A DNA stretch of 64,000 bases, from positions 2,579,501-2,643,500 of the forward strand of contig NC_014614.1 of assembly GCF_000196455.1 (NCBI RefSeq), in the 5' to 3' direction. Positions 1-8,603 of the stretch are shown here, piece after piece. Source of the DNA: Acetoanaerobium sticklandii (GTDB lineage: Bacteria > Bacillota > Clostridia > Peptostreptococcales > Filifactoraceae). Numbering within the stretch: position 1 is the first letter of the stretch; each line of letters starts with the position of its first letter. Under the pieces are notes generated by a model. That model made no database searches and was not told the DNA's origin. It saw only the letters and a list, made by a program, of their open reading frames with translations. The translations under genes and the position numbers were made by a program.

Positions 1-14
1 GGAATAGATAAGAA

Positions 15-233
15 ATGTTAAAAAAATTATCTAAACTAAAAAAGAATATACTTATAATTAGCTCAGTAGTAACGACACTTATTATTCTTATGTTTCTTAT
101 AGGATTAATCAATATATCAATACAACCAGTTTTGCTTACTATAATTAAGAGAACACTTTACTTTCAATTATTTATCCTCATAATATCAGCTTTAGTGTTT
201 TCTATATTTAATCTCATCTACAAAAAGAAATAA
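15..233 (+). CDS. small hypothetical membrane protein
   Basis: A 72-residue product with two hydrophobic stretches, roughly residues 10-34 and 41-67, and lysine-rich ends, so probably a two-pass membrane protein. The ribosome binding site is weak (GGAATAGATAAGAA before the ATG), and the region upstream lies outside the window, so the true start could differ. No family is recognised. It lies about 100 bases before a predicted lipoprotein gene on the same strand; whether they are co-transcribed cannot be told. Confidence 0.5.
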   Translation: MLKKLSKLKKNILIISSVVTTLIILMFLIGLINISIQPVLLTIIKRTLYFQLFILIISALVFSIFNLIYKKK

Positions 234-338
234 TTAGAAGTAACTTAATGTTTGGTAGAGATTTTATACATTCAGAAAATTTTGCTTGAACTATTTATAT
301 TTAAATTTTATATACGGCAAGATAAGGAGACGAATGAC

Positions 339-890
339 ATGAATCGTACTAATTTAGATTTTGCATTTGGGATAGAATTAATGAAAACAAAATTAAACTA
401 TTATAAAATATTTTTCCTATTAATTGTATTATTATTTTTTTTGTTTAGTTTTGGATGTAAGCAAAAAGAAACCCATATAGAGGGTTTCCTAAAATATGTG
501 TATTCTTTTGAATATAAATCTAACACTGATTTTTTTGAAGAAATTAACTCTTCAAAAGACTTTCAAGAACTTTCTATTTTGTTAAATGAAAAATATGATT
601 ACATGGAAAACTTTTGCACAAAGAAATGTATTGATAGTTTAAAAAGCAATCGTGATCCTATCTCTCTTTGGCAATTTCTAAATGATAATAATCTTGATAT
701 GAATGTAAATGGTATTACTATAAAGAAAAAAAGTGATACTTCATTTGATTTTTCAGTAAATGTAGCTATAAGAAAAAATAATGAAATAATATACTCGTCA
801 GTTCAAAAAGGTCAGATTATTTTAGATAAATACAAAAAAATAGATAATGTATACTTTCAAAATTTAAATAATATATTTGAAATTAACTAG
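339..890 (+). CDS. predicted lipoprotein of unknown function
   Basis: The reading frame is open from 252, but an AAGGAGA ribosome binding site at 324-330 sits at good distance from the ATG at 339, giving 183 residues. A second in-frame ATG at 381 would give a more conventional signal peptide. Either way a strongly hydrophobic segment ends in a lipobox-like SFGC, so export and lipid attachment at that Cys are likely. The rest is polar, rich in Lys, Asn and Asp, with two Cys close together (CTKKC), and matches no family I recognise. Its 3' end overlaps the convergent gpx gene by 8 bases. Confidence 0.65.
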   Translation: MNRTNLDFAFGIELMKTKLNYYKIFFLLIVLLFFLFSFGCKQKETHIEGFLKYVYSFEYKSNTDFFEEINSSKDFQELSILLNEKYDYMENFCTKKCIDSLKSNRDPISLWQFLNDNNLDMNVNGITIKKKSDTSFDFSVNVAIRKNNEIIYSSVQKGQIILDKYKKIDNVYFQNLNNIFEIN

Positions 891-1368
891 CTTCATCTAT
901 AAGCTGTTTTATTTTCTCTTCTAACTTAAGTGGCGAAGTGGCTGAAGCTATCCTATCTACAACATTTCCCTTGGAATCCACAATAAACTTTGTAAAGTTC
1001 CACTTTATGTCCTTACCAACTAGTCCTTTTTTAGCATTGGTAAGGTGAACAAATAAAGGATGAGCATTGGGTCCTTTTACGTCTACTTTATCAAACATAG
1101 GAAAGGTAACCCCAAAATTAAACGAACAAAAGCTTTTTATCTGAGCAGTATCTCCTGGCTCCTGATTTCCAAACTGGTTGCACGGAAAACCTAAAATTTC
1201 AAAATGTTCATTACCTAGCTTCTGATAAAGAGCTTCCAGCTCTTCATATTGAGGTGTGAAGCCTCAGTTGCTTGCTGTATTTACTATAAGAAGTACTTTT
1301 CCTTTAAAGGCATCCATAGTTATTTCTTCAAAATCAATAGTTCTAAGCTTAATGTCATAAATTGACAT
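883..1368 (-). CDS. gpx: glutathione peroxidase, selenocysteine-containing (UGA recoded)
   Basis: Read from the ATG at 1368 (preceded by AAAGGTGG) to the stop at 883, one frame encodes a complete 161-residue thioredoxin-fold peroxidase interrupted only by TGA at 1264-1266. That TGA falls exactly at the peroxidatic residue, in the context NTASN-U-GFTPQ, where homologues have Cys or Sec. The rest of the catalytic tetrad is intact: Q69 in FGNQEPG, W123 and N124 in KWNFTKF. The frame is clean on both sides of the TGA, which argues against a decayed gene. The enzyme should reduce hydroperoxides with thiol or thioredoxin as donor in the cytoplasm. Standard gene calling would split it into two false ORFs (883-1098 and 1264-1455). 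The selAB and selC genes needed for decoding are not in the window. Confidence 0.92.
1228..1244 (-). promoter_or_regulatory. candidate bacterial SECIS hairpin in gpx
   Basis: On the coding strand, 19 bases after the in-frame TGA, the sequence AAGAGCT-GGA-AGCTCTT forms a perfect 7-bp stem with a 3-base loop. Its apex lies about 27-29 bases after the UGA, inside the range known for bacterial SECIS elements. A smaller stem, TGAGG/CCTCA, begins at the UGA itself. The loop lacks the GU of the E. coli fdhF element, but clostridial elements vary. Inference from position and pairing only. Confidence 0.55.
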
Positions 1369-1568
1369 AGTAGTTCCACCTTTCAATATTTTTCCTAATT
1401 TTTCCAAATATAGCAATATATATAATCTAGTATCAATAATTAATATAGGATTCAATATAAAATCTTATATTTTATTATTTATACCAAATTTATCTCAATA
1501 TCAACATAAATTTTCATTTCCTAATTATTCCAATTTCAACTTTATAATCGTAGCTCTATCTAACTAAG

Positions 1569-1592
1569 ATAATGTATAATGTATAATGTATA
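1569..1592. repeat. short tandem 7-bp repeat (ATAATGT x3)
   Basis: Three and a half copies of ATAATGT in the 316-base gap between gpx and the DJ-1 gene. Each copy creates a TATAAT-like hexamer, so this could hold overlapping -10 elements for the gene starting at 1685 or be simple slippage. Apart from this and AT-rich sequence, nothing else is seen between 1369 and 1684. Confidence 0.5.
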
Positions 1593-1684
1593 AAACCCCA
1601 TTTGTTATGGATAAAATTGCAAATTAAATCAAAAACCTTGTTGTATTTACATTAAAATTTAAATAAAAAGGTTGGGAGCCTGAT

Positions 1685-2278
1685 ATGAAAAAGGTGTTAC
1701 TGCTTTTAGCCAATGGCTTTGAAGCTTTTGAAGCTAGCGTGTTTGCTGATGTTATAGGCTGGAACAAGCTAGAAGGTGATTTAAATACTGAGCTTTTAAC
1801 TACTGGACTGCATGAAGAAATAAAATCTACTGTAGGTTTTGCTGTAAAAAGAGAACTACTCATCAGTGAAATCAATGTAGATGAATTTGATGCTCTTGCA
1901 ATACCCGGTGGATTTGAAGAAAAAGGCTATTATGATGATGCTTTTCATGAAGATTTTCTTAATCTTATTAATAAATTTCATGAATCAAATAAAATCATAG
2001 CTTCAATCTGTGTAGGAGCCCTCCCTATTGCAAAAAGTGGAATTTTAAAAGATAAAAATGCCACAACCTATGGACTAGGTCAAAGTACAAGACAAAAACA
2101 GCTTTCTGATTTTGGAGTAAATGTAATACCAGATCAATCTATGGTTGTGGATGGAAACATAATAACTGGCTATAACCCCTCTGCTTCTTTTGAGGTTACC
2201 TTTTATCTTTTAGAACTGCTAACATCCAAAGATAACTGTTCTAAAATCAAAGCTCTTATGGGCTTTAAAAATAACTGA
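1685..2278 (+). CDS. DJ-1/PfpI family protein
   Basis: A 197-residue protein of the DJ-1/ThiJ/PfpI class of flavodoxin-like folds. It opens with MKKVLLLLANGFEAFEAS and has the nucleophile-elbow Cys in SICVGALPIA near residue 108, and the family glycines in IPGGFEEKG. Members act as glyoxalase/deglycase-like or redox-stress proteins; the precise activity cannot be set from sequence. It ends 10 bases before the next flavoprotein gene, which begins with its own AGGAG site, so the pair is probably one operon of redox-related genes. Confidence 0.85.
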   Translation: MKKVLLLLANGFEAFEASVFADVIGWNKLEGDLNTELLTTGLHEEIKSTVGFAVKRELLISEINVDEFDALAIPGGFEEKGYYDDAFHEDFLNLINKFHESNKIIASICVGALPIAKSGILKDKNATTYGLGQSTRQKQLSDFGVNVIPDQSMVVDGNIITGYNPSASFEVTFYLLELLTSKDNCSKIKALMGFKNN

Positions 2279-2288
2279 GGAGACTAAT

Positions 2289-3578
2289 ATGAAGCAAATA
2301 AAAAATATAACCATTCTTCACTTAAATCCTAACAATCAAATCAAAGCTCAATTAGAATCGAATTATAAAGCTTCCTACCCTGAGGCTATTTTTGAAATAT
2401 ATGATTTGTCAGAGTATGATATTAAAAACTGTATAGGTTGCTGGAATTGCTGGGTAAAGACTCCTGGAAGATGCGTTCATAGAGATAAGCTAAGTGAATG
2501 CTACTTTTCTATAATAAATACTGATATCTGTGTGTTTTCTCATGAAGTAAAAAATGGATTCCTATCTGGAAACTCAAAAACATTTATGGATAGGCTAATT
2601 CCATTATTTCATCCTCACATAAAAATAGTAAACAATGAAATGATGCATTATGAACGCTATGCTTCTATGCCTCAAATGCATTATGCCTACAGCCTTGCTC
2701 CAAATGAAAAAGAGATTACGCAAAGAGAAATCAATTGTTTAGAGGGCTATTTCTTTAGATGCAATGAACATTTTAGAGCTAAAGGAATGATGCACCAGCT
2801 AAATTCAAATGCCATAATAAATTCAAAAGATACAATGACTAGAATGAGTCCGATTATCCCTGAAAAGATGAAAAATATGTCATCTCCTATATCTAATTCA
2901 AGTAAAATTGCTATATACAATGGTTCTCCAAGAGGCACAGCTTCTAATACATTGCTTTTAGTTGAGCAGTTCAAAAAAGGATTACTAATAGAGGGTATAC
3001 TTGAAGAACAAATTGAGGTTTATAACCTAAGCCAAATCTCCAAGCATGAAGAAATTGCATCTAAGTTTTATGATGTGGATTATCATATGTTTATTATGCC
3101 TTTATATGTACATAGCATGCCTGGAATAGTAAAGAATTTTATAGATGCTGTAGAATCTAGCGCTTCTGATAATAAAAATATCCCATCTCCTAAAGTTGGA
3201 TTTTTTGTTCAATCTGGTTTCAAGGAAGGCTATCAATCTTTTTATTGCAGAGCAGCACTTGAAACGATTTGTATTCACAACAGCTGGATATATAGTGGAT
3301 GTGGAATCAAAGGAGGGATGGAGGGACTTAGGCTTACTCCAGAAAAAGCAAACGCAAAACTTTATTCTGCTTTTAATGAGCTTGGCTCATATTTTGCCAA
3401 AAATGGTTACCTGTCATCTGATATACTGGACGAATTAATCAAGCCTGTGCATCTGACAAAATCTCTTAAGCTTGCTTTTACTCTACTTCCAAATAAGCTA
3501 ATTCAGCTATACTGGGATAGCCAGATGAAGAAAAACAAAGTAATCGAGCAGTCATATGCTCAGCCATATAAAAAATAA
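2289..3578 (+). CDS. tandem flavodoxin-fold NAD(P)H/FMN reductase-like protein
   Basis: The 429-residue product contains two flavodoxin-like halves. The N-terminal half carries a Cys cluster (C48, C51, C54, C62 in CIGCWNCWVKTPGRC) typical of iron-sulfur-flavoprotein or FMN-reductase relatives. The C-terminal half restarts near residue 205 with the phosphate-binding loop IYNGSPRGTASNT and continues with MPLYVHSMPGIVKNFIDA, a pattern of NADPH-dependent FMN reductases. Reaction partners are unknown; a cytoplasmic flavin redox role is inferred. The two halves could have arisen by duplication or fusion. Downstream is a strong convergent terminator. Confidence 0.75.
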   Translation: MKQIKNITILHLNPNNQIKAQLESNYKASYPEAIFEIYDLSEYDIKNCIGCWNCWVKTPGRCVHRDKLSECYFSIINTDICVFSHEVKNGFLSGNSKTFMDRLIPLFHPHIKIVNNEMMHYERYASMPQMHYAYSLAPNEKEITQREINCLEGYFFRCNEHFRAKGMMHQLNSNAIINSKDTMTRMSPIIPEKMKNMSSPISNSSKIAIYNGSPRGTASNTLLLVEQFKKGLLIEGILEEQIEVYNLSQISKHEEIASKFYDVDYHMFIMPLYVHSMPGIVKNFIDAVESSASDNKNIPSPKVGFFVQSGFKEGYQSFYCRAALETICIHNSWIYSGCGIKGGMEGLRLTPEKANAKLYSAFNELGSYFAKNGYLSSDILDELIKPVHLTKSLKLAFTLLPNKLIQLYWDSQMKKNKVIEQSYAQPYKK

Positions 3579-3650
3579 GGATTACATTCATTAAATCAAT
3601 GTAAATTGTTAATTCTATCTGGAAACCTTGTTTTATTCACCGATAATTTA

Positions 3651-3695
3651 AAAGACTTTATTCAAGGAAGACTAGCGCCCATGAATAAAGTCTTT
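3651..3695. terminator. bidirectional rho-independent terminator
   Basis: A perfect 14-bp inverted repeat (AAAGACTTTATTCA / TGAATAAAGTCTTT) with a 17-base loop, followed by GTTTTTAT on the + strand. It lies between the convergent genes ending at 3578 and 3700 and can serve both. Confidence 0.8.
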
Positions 3696-3699
3696 GTTT

Positions 3700-4299
3700 T
3701 TATCTCTTTGCTTTAAATGGATATTTCATTAGTCCATGCTCTGTACAGTAGATGTAGAGATTTCCTCTACTTCTCATCATAGGAAGATTAATTTCTGCAT
3801 TTTGCTCAGGATATAGTCTATGAAGGAGCACTCTTTCATTTTGAACATATGCAATAAATAAAATATAATGCTCCTTAGTCATTGGGTGATCTATACTTAT
3901 AAAATGCTGCATATCAATTTCTTGAATTGTTACTTCATGCTCCTCTTGTTGTGGGACAGGTTTTAGCATCGCTAATTTCCTTCCACAGCAAGAAATTGTA
4001 GCTTCTCCAGTACTTATTAAAATATTATTGCAGCTAGGGCAAACATAAAATTTTACTTTTTCAATTTTTCCTATATCAGGCTTATTAGGCTTGAGTTCTC
4101 CCTCTAAAAGCTTAAGAATATCTGCTCCAAGCACTTCTGATAGCTCTGTCCAAAGAGTCACATCTGGGCACCCCATTCCACATTCCCATTTAGAAACTGT
4201 TTTATTACTTATATTTAAGCTATCTGCTACTTGCTTTTGCGTCAGTCCTTTTTCATTTCTAAGCTTTAATATCAATTGTCCAACTTTCTTGCAATCCAT
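3700..4299 (-). CDS. XRE-family regulator fused to desulfoferrodoxin (HTH-Dx-SOR)
   Basis: A 199-residue protein. Residues 5-65 are an XRE/Cro-type helix-turn-helix (LTQKQVADSLNISNKTVSKWE). Residues 84-112 are a desulforedoxin-type site with C87, C90, C104 and C105 (CPSC ... SCCG), which binds Fe(Cys)4 in that family. Residues 115-195 match the superoxide reductase domain and keep all candidate ligands of its iron centre: H121, H138 in DHPM, H144 in EHYI, C185 and H188 in YCTEHGL. HTH-Dx-SOR proteins are a known class of superoxide reductase relatives. A redox-responsive transcription regulator, or a reductase with a DNA-binding domain, is the inference; no operator was identified. It ends next to a terminator and lies 18 bases downstream of a GIY-YIG gene on the same strand. 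Confidence 0.85.
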   Translation of the reverse strand: MDCKKVGQLILKLRNEKGLTQKQVADSLNISNKTVSKWECGMGCPDVTLWTELSEVLGADILKLLEGELKPNKPDIGKIEKVKFYVCPSCNNILISTGEATISCCGRKLAMLKPVPQQEEHEVTIQEIDMQHFISIDHPMTKEHYILFIAYVQNERVLLHRLYPEQNAEINLPMMRSRGNLYIYCTEHGLMKYPFKAKR

Positions 4300-4317
4300 C
4301 TCTTCACTTCCTTTTCA

Positions 4318-4662
4318 TCATTTCCAAATTATACTACTGTTTTCAATACTATCTAAACATTCCTCTAGCATAGCTTCAAGCTTATCAGTATAGTCCTTTT
4401 GCGGATCTTCATACTTTAGAATTTTAACTACACTAAACTCAAAATTACTTTCTCCATATTTCTTCCAAAGCTCTTTCATTCTCTTGTTAGGATGAGTTTG
4501 AGTCAACAGTTTAAATCTATTGCTATTATAGTCTGCTTTAGTATCTTTAGATATTCCTAAAAAAATCTCACCTGTTTCTCCACACTTAAAAGCTATTATT
4601 CCCATCTCTGGATGTCTATTTTTATAATCTTCCATAAGTTGTTGTTTTCTATTCATATCCAT
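4318..4662 (-). CDS. small GIY-YIG-like family protein
   Basis: 114 residues from the ATG at 4662, preferred because GAGGTG sits 6 bases upstream; the longer form would start at a GTG that lies inside that ribosome binding site. The sequence resembles a short clostridial GIY-YIG family: GIIAFKCGETGEIFLGISKD followed by NSNRFKLL and a conserved WKKYGESNFEFSVVKILKYE block. The GIY and YIG motifs are degenerate, so nuclease activity is uncertain. It precedes the HTH-desulfoferrodoxin gene by 18 bases, so the two are likely co-transcribed. Confidence 0.6.
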   Translation of the reverse strand: MDMNRKQQLMEDYKNRHPEMGIIAFKCGETGEIFLGISKDTKADYNSNRFKLLTQTHPNKRMKELWKKYGESNFEFSVVKILKYEDPQKDYTDKLEAMLEECLDSIENSSIIWK

Positions 4663-4692
4663 TTGCTTCACCTCATAATTATCTTACTATGC

Positions 4693-4728
4693 AAAGTCTA
4701 CGGGGACAATCCATGCTCCGTAGACTTT
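4693..4728. terminator. inverted repeat upstream of the GIY-YIG gene
   Basis: A perfect 11-bp inverted repeat (AAAGTCTACGG / CCGTAGACTTT) with a 14-base loop. The T-tracts on both sides are short, so it may be a weak second terminator after the SLH gene or part of the leader of the GIY-YIG transcript. Confidence 0.45.
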
Positions 4729-4742
4729 ATTATTCATATAAA

Positions 4743-4775
4743 AAAACAGCAGAATTTTATCAAATCTGCTGTTTT
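4743..4775 (-). terminator. rho-independent terminator of the SLH operon
   Basis: Read on the - strand, AAAACAGCAGA pairs with TCTGCTGTTTT (11 bp) and is followed by a run of T. It lies just after the stop of the 1260-residue surface protein. Confidence 0.85.
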
Positions 4776-4782
4776 AGGATTA

Positions 4783-7700
4783 TTATTTACTTGAAATTAA
4801 ATTGTATATGATTTGTGCCATTTGAGCTCTACTAGTTTTGTCCTTCGGTAGAAGCTTATTATTGTCGGTTCCATTAATAATTCCCGCTTTTATAAAATGG
4901 TTCATTGTATTATGTGCCCATGGTGAAATTTGTGCATAATCGTCAAATTCTGAAATCTCTCTATCAATTTTTTCTTTAGGAAGTTTACCTAGGTTATCTA
5001 ATGTATTGTATAAAAGTGTAAACATTTCTTCTCTTGATATTTCTCTTTCAGGTTCAAATTTATTATTTCCTACCCCTACAGTTATTTTTAGCTTTTTTGC
5101 CGCTAAAATATATTCAGAATATGTATTTTCAATTGAATCAGAGAAATTTCCGATTAAAGTATAGTCTGGCTCTATATCATAGGCTTTCATAAGCATAGCA
5201 AGAAATTCAGCCCTATTAATATTTGCATTGGGTTCATAAGAACCATTTATATTTTTAGGTAATATCCCTCTTGCTGAAACAAAATTTACTGCATTTTTAT
5301 ACCACGAATCTCCATTTATATCATTAAAACTCACCTTATTATATCCAATCATATACTTAGAGAAATGATCGGTTATAAACGTAACAATGTTATTTTTTTC
5401 GTCGAAGTAACAATTTCTTATTACTTCTAACTCTCCATTATTGTTAATGTAATAAACAACAATACCTCGGCTATCTTCTCCCGGCTTTAAAGTGTATGGA
5501 ATAGAAACTCTAACATTTCCTCCAAACTTTGATGCTGATTCATTGTCCACTAAAAGCTCAAAATCATAAACTGGTCTGTCTCCAACAATAGCTATTAAAT
5601 CAGGCGATAACGTATCCCTATCAACCATTGCCACTGATAATTCTAGATTCTTTTTCCCTTCAGTTGACAACCAATCCATCGTAGCTTTATCAAAACTAAA
5701 TTCTGCTAAGGCCGTAGATATATCTAGCTCATTAGACCCGTTATTTAATTGTTTTTCTATAGAATCCTTAATATTATCGATTTTAATAATATTTTTTTCT
5801 TGAGTGTCTTTTTTTACTTGAGTTTTTTCTCTAGCTTCTTGGTTCTTTGTGTTACTAGAATTATCGTTATTGCCATTATTTGAAGGTGGTAATTTGTTTA
5901 TTGTTAGGCTCTGCGTATAACATATAAGTTTACTGTCTATATGCTTTACTCTGATAACACTCGCATTATCATTTATTGTTAATTTCGAATTATTATCCAT
6001 GTTTGTTTCTATTCCAAAAGAATAAAACATACCATAATTTATATCTTGTGTGCTTCCATCACTTTTATACAAAGTTACAGTTAATCCATCTAGGTTCAAT
6101 GAATCTCCTTCTGTATAAATAAGTTTAGGTTGTCTTTTAACTTCTATGTTTATAACTGTAATTGGATTTATAATTGGAGCTTCATTAATTATTATACTAA
6201 ATGCTCCACTAGTTGTAGTAGGTGGCAAATCGCTATCTGTAACCGATATTGTAAACGACTTTAATCCTGCTTCAGTAGGAACTCCTGATAGAGTGCCATC
6301 ATCTGACAATGTTATTCCTGATGGTAAATTTCCAGACTCTAATGTAAATTCTTTAATTCCTTTTCCACCAGTAGCCACAAATCCATAACCTATATATTTT
6401 TTTCCTACAGTACCCTCAGGTAAAGTTACTGTATCATCAAGAATTAGTGGCTCAATTTTCTCAGATACAGAGATATTTTGAGTCTCTACGCTCTTTGAAC
6501 TAACTGTATGAGAAACCAATATAGATTTGTTATCATCATTTAACTCAAGAATTTCTCCATGATTTATATCACAAATAATGTTATTTGCTTGAAAATCAGA
6601 ATAGCCTACATCAACAGAGGATAAATCACTTTTAATTAAAATGACAATTAAATTTCTTAAATCTAATTTATCTCCTTCTGTATAAACTAACCTAGGTTGA
6701 GATTTTACTTCAATATCTACAACCTCTATTATTTGTTTTTCCATAACTTCTATATTAAATGTTTGGTTTTTACTTAATGTAGGGGTTCCACTATCAGTTA
6801 CATTAACTGTAAAATTAAATGTCCCTGATAATTCAGGCGTTCCTGATATTACCCCCGCACTTAAAAGTGTCATGCCTTGTGGCAATGCTCCACTTGTAAT
6901 ACTAAACTCTAACGGTTGTGTTCCTCCAGTAACAGAAAAAATATATCCTTGATAATTAGTATCTACTGTAGCATTAGGAATAGGGATAGACATGTCGAAA
7001 ACCAACTCTCCAATTGGAGGATTTCCCTCAACTATTGCTGTAAACACTACTCCTGAATTAGAAGTCAAGCTTTGGCTATTATTAGCATCTACAAACTGAG
7101 TTTCATCACAAGTTATTTCTATATCTGTTATATCTGTATCATAATCTTCAGTTGTATTCCCTGTAAGAATTAAGCTTACAGATTTATTAGTATCTCTTAC
7201 AATACTTTCAACTGATACTCCCGTAGGAAGTTTACTGATACTCCAGTTTGCTAAATTAAGCACTGGTGCAAATGTCCCTCCGACAATATCCACTTTAATT
7301 GATTTTCCATCTTCTTGCCCTTCCACTATCTGAATGCTATTACTTAATTCAATACTTTCATCATCATTTACTGCAATCAAAGCGAACTCATTAGTCGACG
7401 TCATATCCACATCATTTGTAAGCTCTGAGCTATCTATTGTAACCTTAAGATTATTAATATCAGAGTCAAAATCAGTTCCATCATATCCTATAATAATCCC
7501 GACATTTGTATCACTCTTATAGTTTATATTTGTAATACTCATACCTACAGGCATATTAATTATCGAGAAATTTGATACATCAAGTATATTGTCTTTAAAT
7601 GTTTCTCCATCTAAATTTACTATTATTTCTGCACCGTTCAAATTCATTTCATTAATATTATCTGAAATAATATTCAAACTTGAACCCAAAGTTGTAAATG

Positions 7701-8565
7701 TTTTTACCTCTCCATACCCTATACCTAGCTCATTCTTAGCATAAGACCTAAAATAATATGTCGTATTAGGTAGAAGCCCTGTTGAAATTTCTTTTGAAAG
7801 GTTTCCGGTTGTTCCTTCGCAAACAAGTGCGTTTACATTAGCTGACCCAATTGCCGGATTATCAACTGTAGAATAGACAAATCCTCTTTCTGTAATGTTT
7901 GACTTTCCATCAGAAACTACTTCCCCATGTAAAATAGCTTTTCCTGTTCCTACTTCAGTAGCATTTGAAGTTGTAAGGTTTGGCAGTGAAGCTAGCTCAC
8001 CGTAGGCTTCGAATTCCAAAATACTATTCCAAGAGTTATCTGCTGTATATCCACATCCTTGATTTATGTAAACTCTTAGATACTTTGCAGTGAACTTTTG
8101 AACCATTTTATCTGTCTTGTTGGAAAAATTATTATTTACAATATCTACATCTACAAAATTTACTCCATCATTACTTTTTTGAAGCCTATACGCCTTTAAG
8201 TTATAAAAATCATTTGGCTGAGCATTCCATAAGTAGCCTTGATGATAAACTACCCATCTATCAATGCTATAGATACCTCCTAAGTTAACCTGTAGATAGG
8301 TTTCTCCTACTCCTTGCCTTGTTTGCCATCTACTTGTTGGATTAGTTTTATCACCATCTACAGCTCTACTAGGTTCATATGGCAACATATAGCTCACATC
8401 AACAGAACTTGATGGATCAATGATTTGTTTAACCGAAACTGTCTTACCTTGAACAATATTTGAGCTTGCATATGTAGAACTACAAAAATAAACATTTCCA
8501 ATAAATACCAAAGTAAAAACAAACAAAAACTTATAATATATATTTATTTTAGATAAACATCTCAA
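4783..8565 (-). CDS. large secreted SLH-domain surface protein with discoidin and Ig-like modules
   Basis: 1260 residues with an N-terminal signal peptide ending near YASS. Modules in order: an F5/8 type C (discoidin-like) domain at about 38-190; a fibronectin-III-like segment to about 290; two related repeats at about 295-400 and 400-510; then two copies of a pair, each a putative-Ig (He_PIG) module with G-x-ISGTP or LSGVPT followed by a module beginning IEVKxQPxLxYTEGD; a low-complexity charged linker near 895-925; a pre-SLH beta domain; and three SLH domains from about 1080 to the end. SLH domains bind pyruvylated secondary wall polymers, so the protein should be anchored at the cell surface; carbohydrate or host/matrix binding is inferred from the discoidin domain. 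It is the last gene of an operon with two secreted tail-collar proteins. Confidence 0.88.
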   Translation of the reverse strand: MRCLSKINIYYKFLFVFTLVFIGNVYFCSSTYASSNIVQGKTVSVKQIIDPSSSVDVSYMLPYEPSRAVDGDKTNPTSRWQTRQGVGETYLQVNLGGIYSIDRWVVYHQGYLWNAQPNDFYNLKAYRLQKSNDGVNFVDVDIVNNNFSNKTDKMVQKFTAKYLRVYINQGCGYTADNSWNSILEFEAYGELASLPNLTTSNATEVGTGKAILHGEVVSDGKSNITERGFVYSTVDNPAIGSANVNALVCEGTTGNLSKEISTGLLPNTTYYFRSYAKNELGIGYGEVKTFTTLGSSLNIISDNINEMNLNGAEIIVNLDGETFKDNILDVSNFSIINMPVGMSITNINYKSDTNVGIIIGYDGTDFDSDINNLKVTIDSSELTNDVDMTSTNEFALIAVNDDESIELSNSIQIVEGQEDGKSIKVDIVGGTFAPVLNLANWSISKLPTGVSVESIVRDTNKSVSLILTGNTTEDYDTDITDIEITCDETQFVDANNSQSLTSNSGVVFTAIVEGNPPIGELVFDMSIPIPNATVDTNYQGYIFSVTGGTQPLEFSITSGALPQGMTLLSAGVISGTPELSGTFNFTVNVTDSGTPTLSKNQTFNIEVMEKQIIEVVDIEVKSQPRLVYTEGDKLDLRNLIVILIKSDLSSVDVGYSDFQANNIICDINHGEILELNDDNKSILVSHTVSSKSVETQNISVSEKIEPLILDDTVTLPEGTVGKKYIGYGFVATGGKGIKEFTLESGNLPSGITLSDDGTLSGVPTEAGLKSFTISVTDSDLPPTTTSGAFSIIINEAPIINPITVINIEVKRQPKLIYTEGDSLNLDGLTVTLYKSDGSTQDINYGMFYSFGIETNMDNNSKLTINDNASVIRVKHIDSKLICYTQSLTINKLPPSNNGNNDNSSNTKNQEAREKTQVKKDTQEKNIIKIDNIKDSIEKQLNNGSNELDISTALAEFSFDKATMDWLSTEGKKNLELSVAMVDRDTLSPDLIAIVGDRPVYDFELLVDNESASKFGGNVRVSIPYTLKPGEDSRGIVVYYINNNGELEVIRNCYFDEKNNIVTFITDHFSKYMIGYNKVSFNDINGDSWYKNAVNFVSARGILPKNINGSYEPNANINRAEFLAMLMKAYDIEPDYTLIGNFSDSIENTYSEYILAAKKLKITVGVGNNKFEPEREISREEMFTLLYNTLDNLGKLPKEKIDREISEFDDYAQISPWAHNTMNHFIKAGIINGTDNNKLLPKDKTSRAQMAQIIYNLISSK

Positions 8566-8603
8566 ATTTATGCCTCCCTTTGAAACAATTTTTAATTACG
8601 CTA

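Noticed and set aside
883..1455. gpx as a pseudogene split by a nonsense mutation
   Set aside because: The only stop is TGA at the exact Sec position, both flanks are in one frame and conserved, and a hairpin follows.
4318..4662. Small GIY-YIG protein as a homing endonuclease
   Set aside because: It is short, its motifs are degenerate, and it is not inside an intron, intein or interrupted gene.
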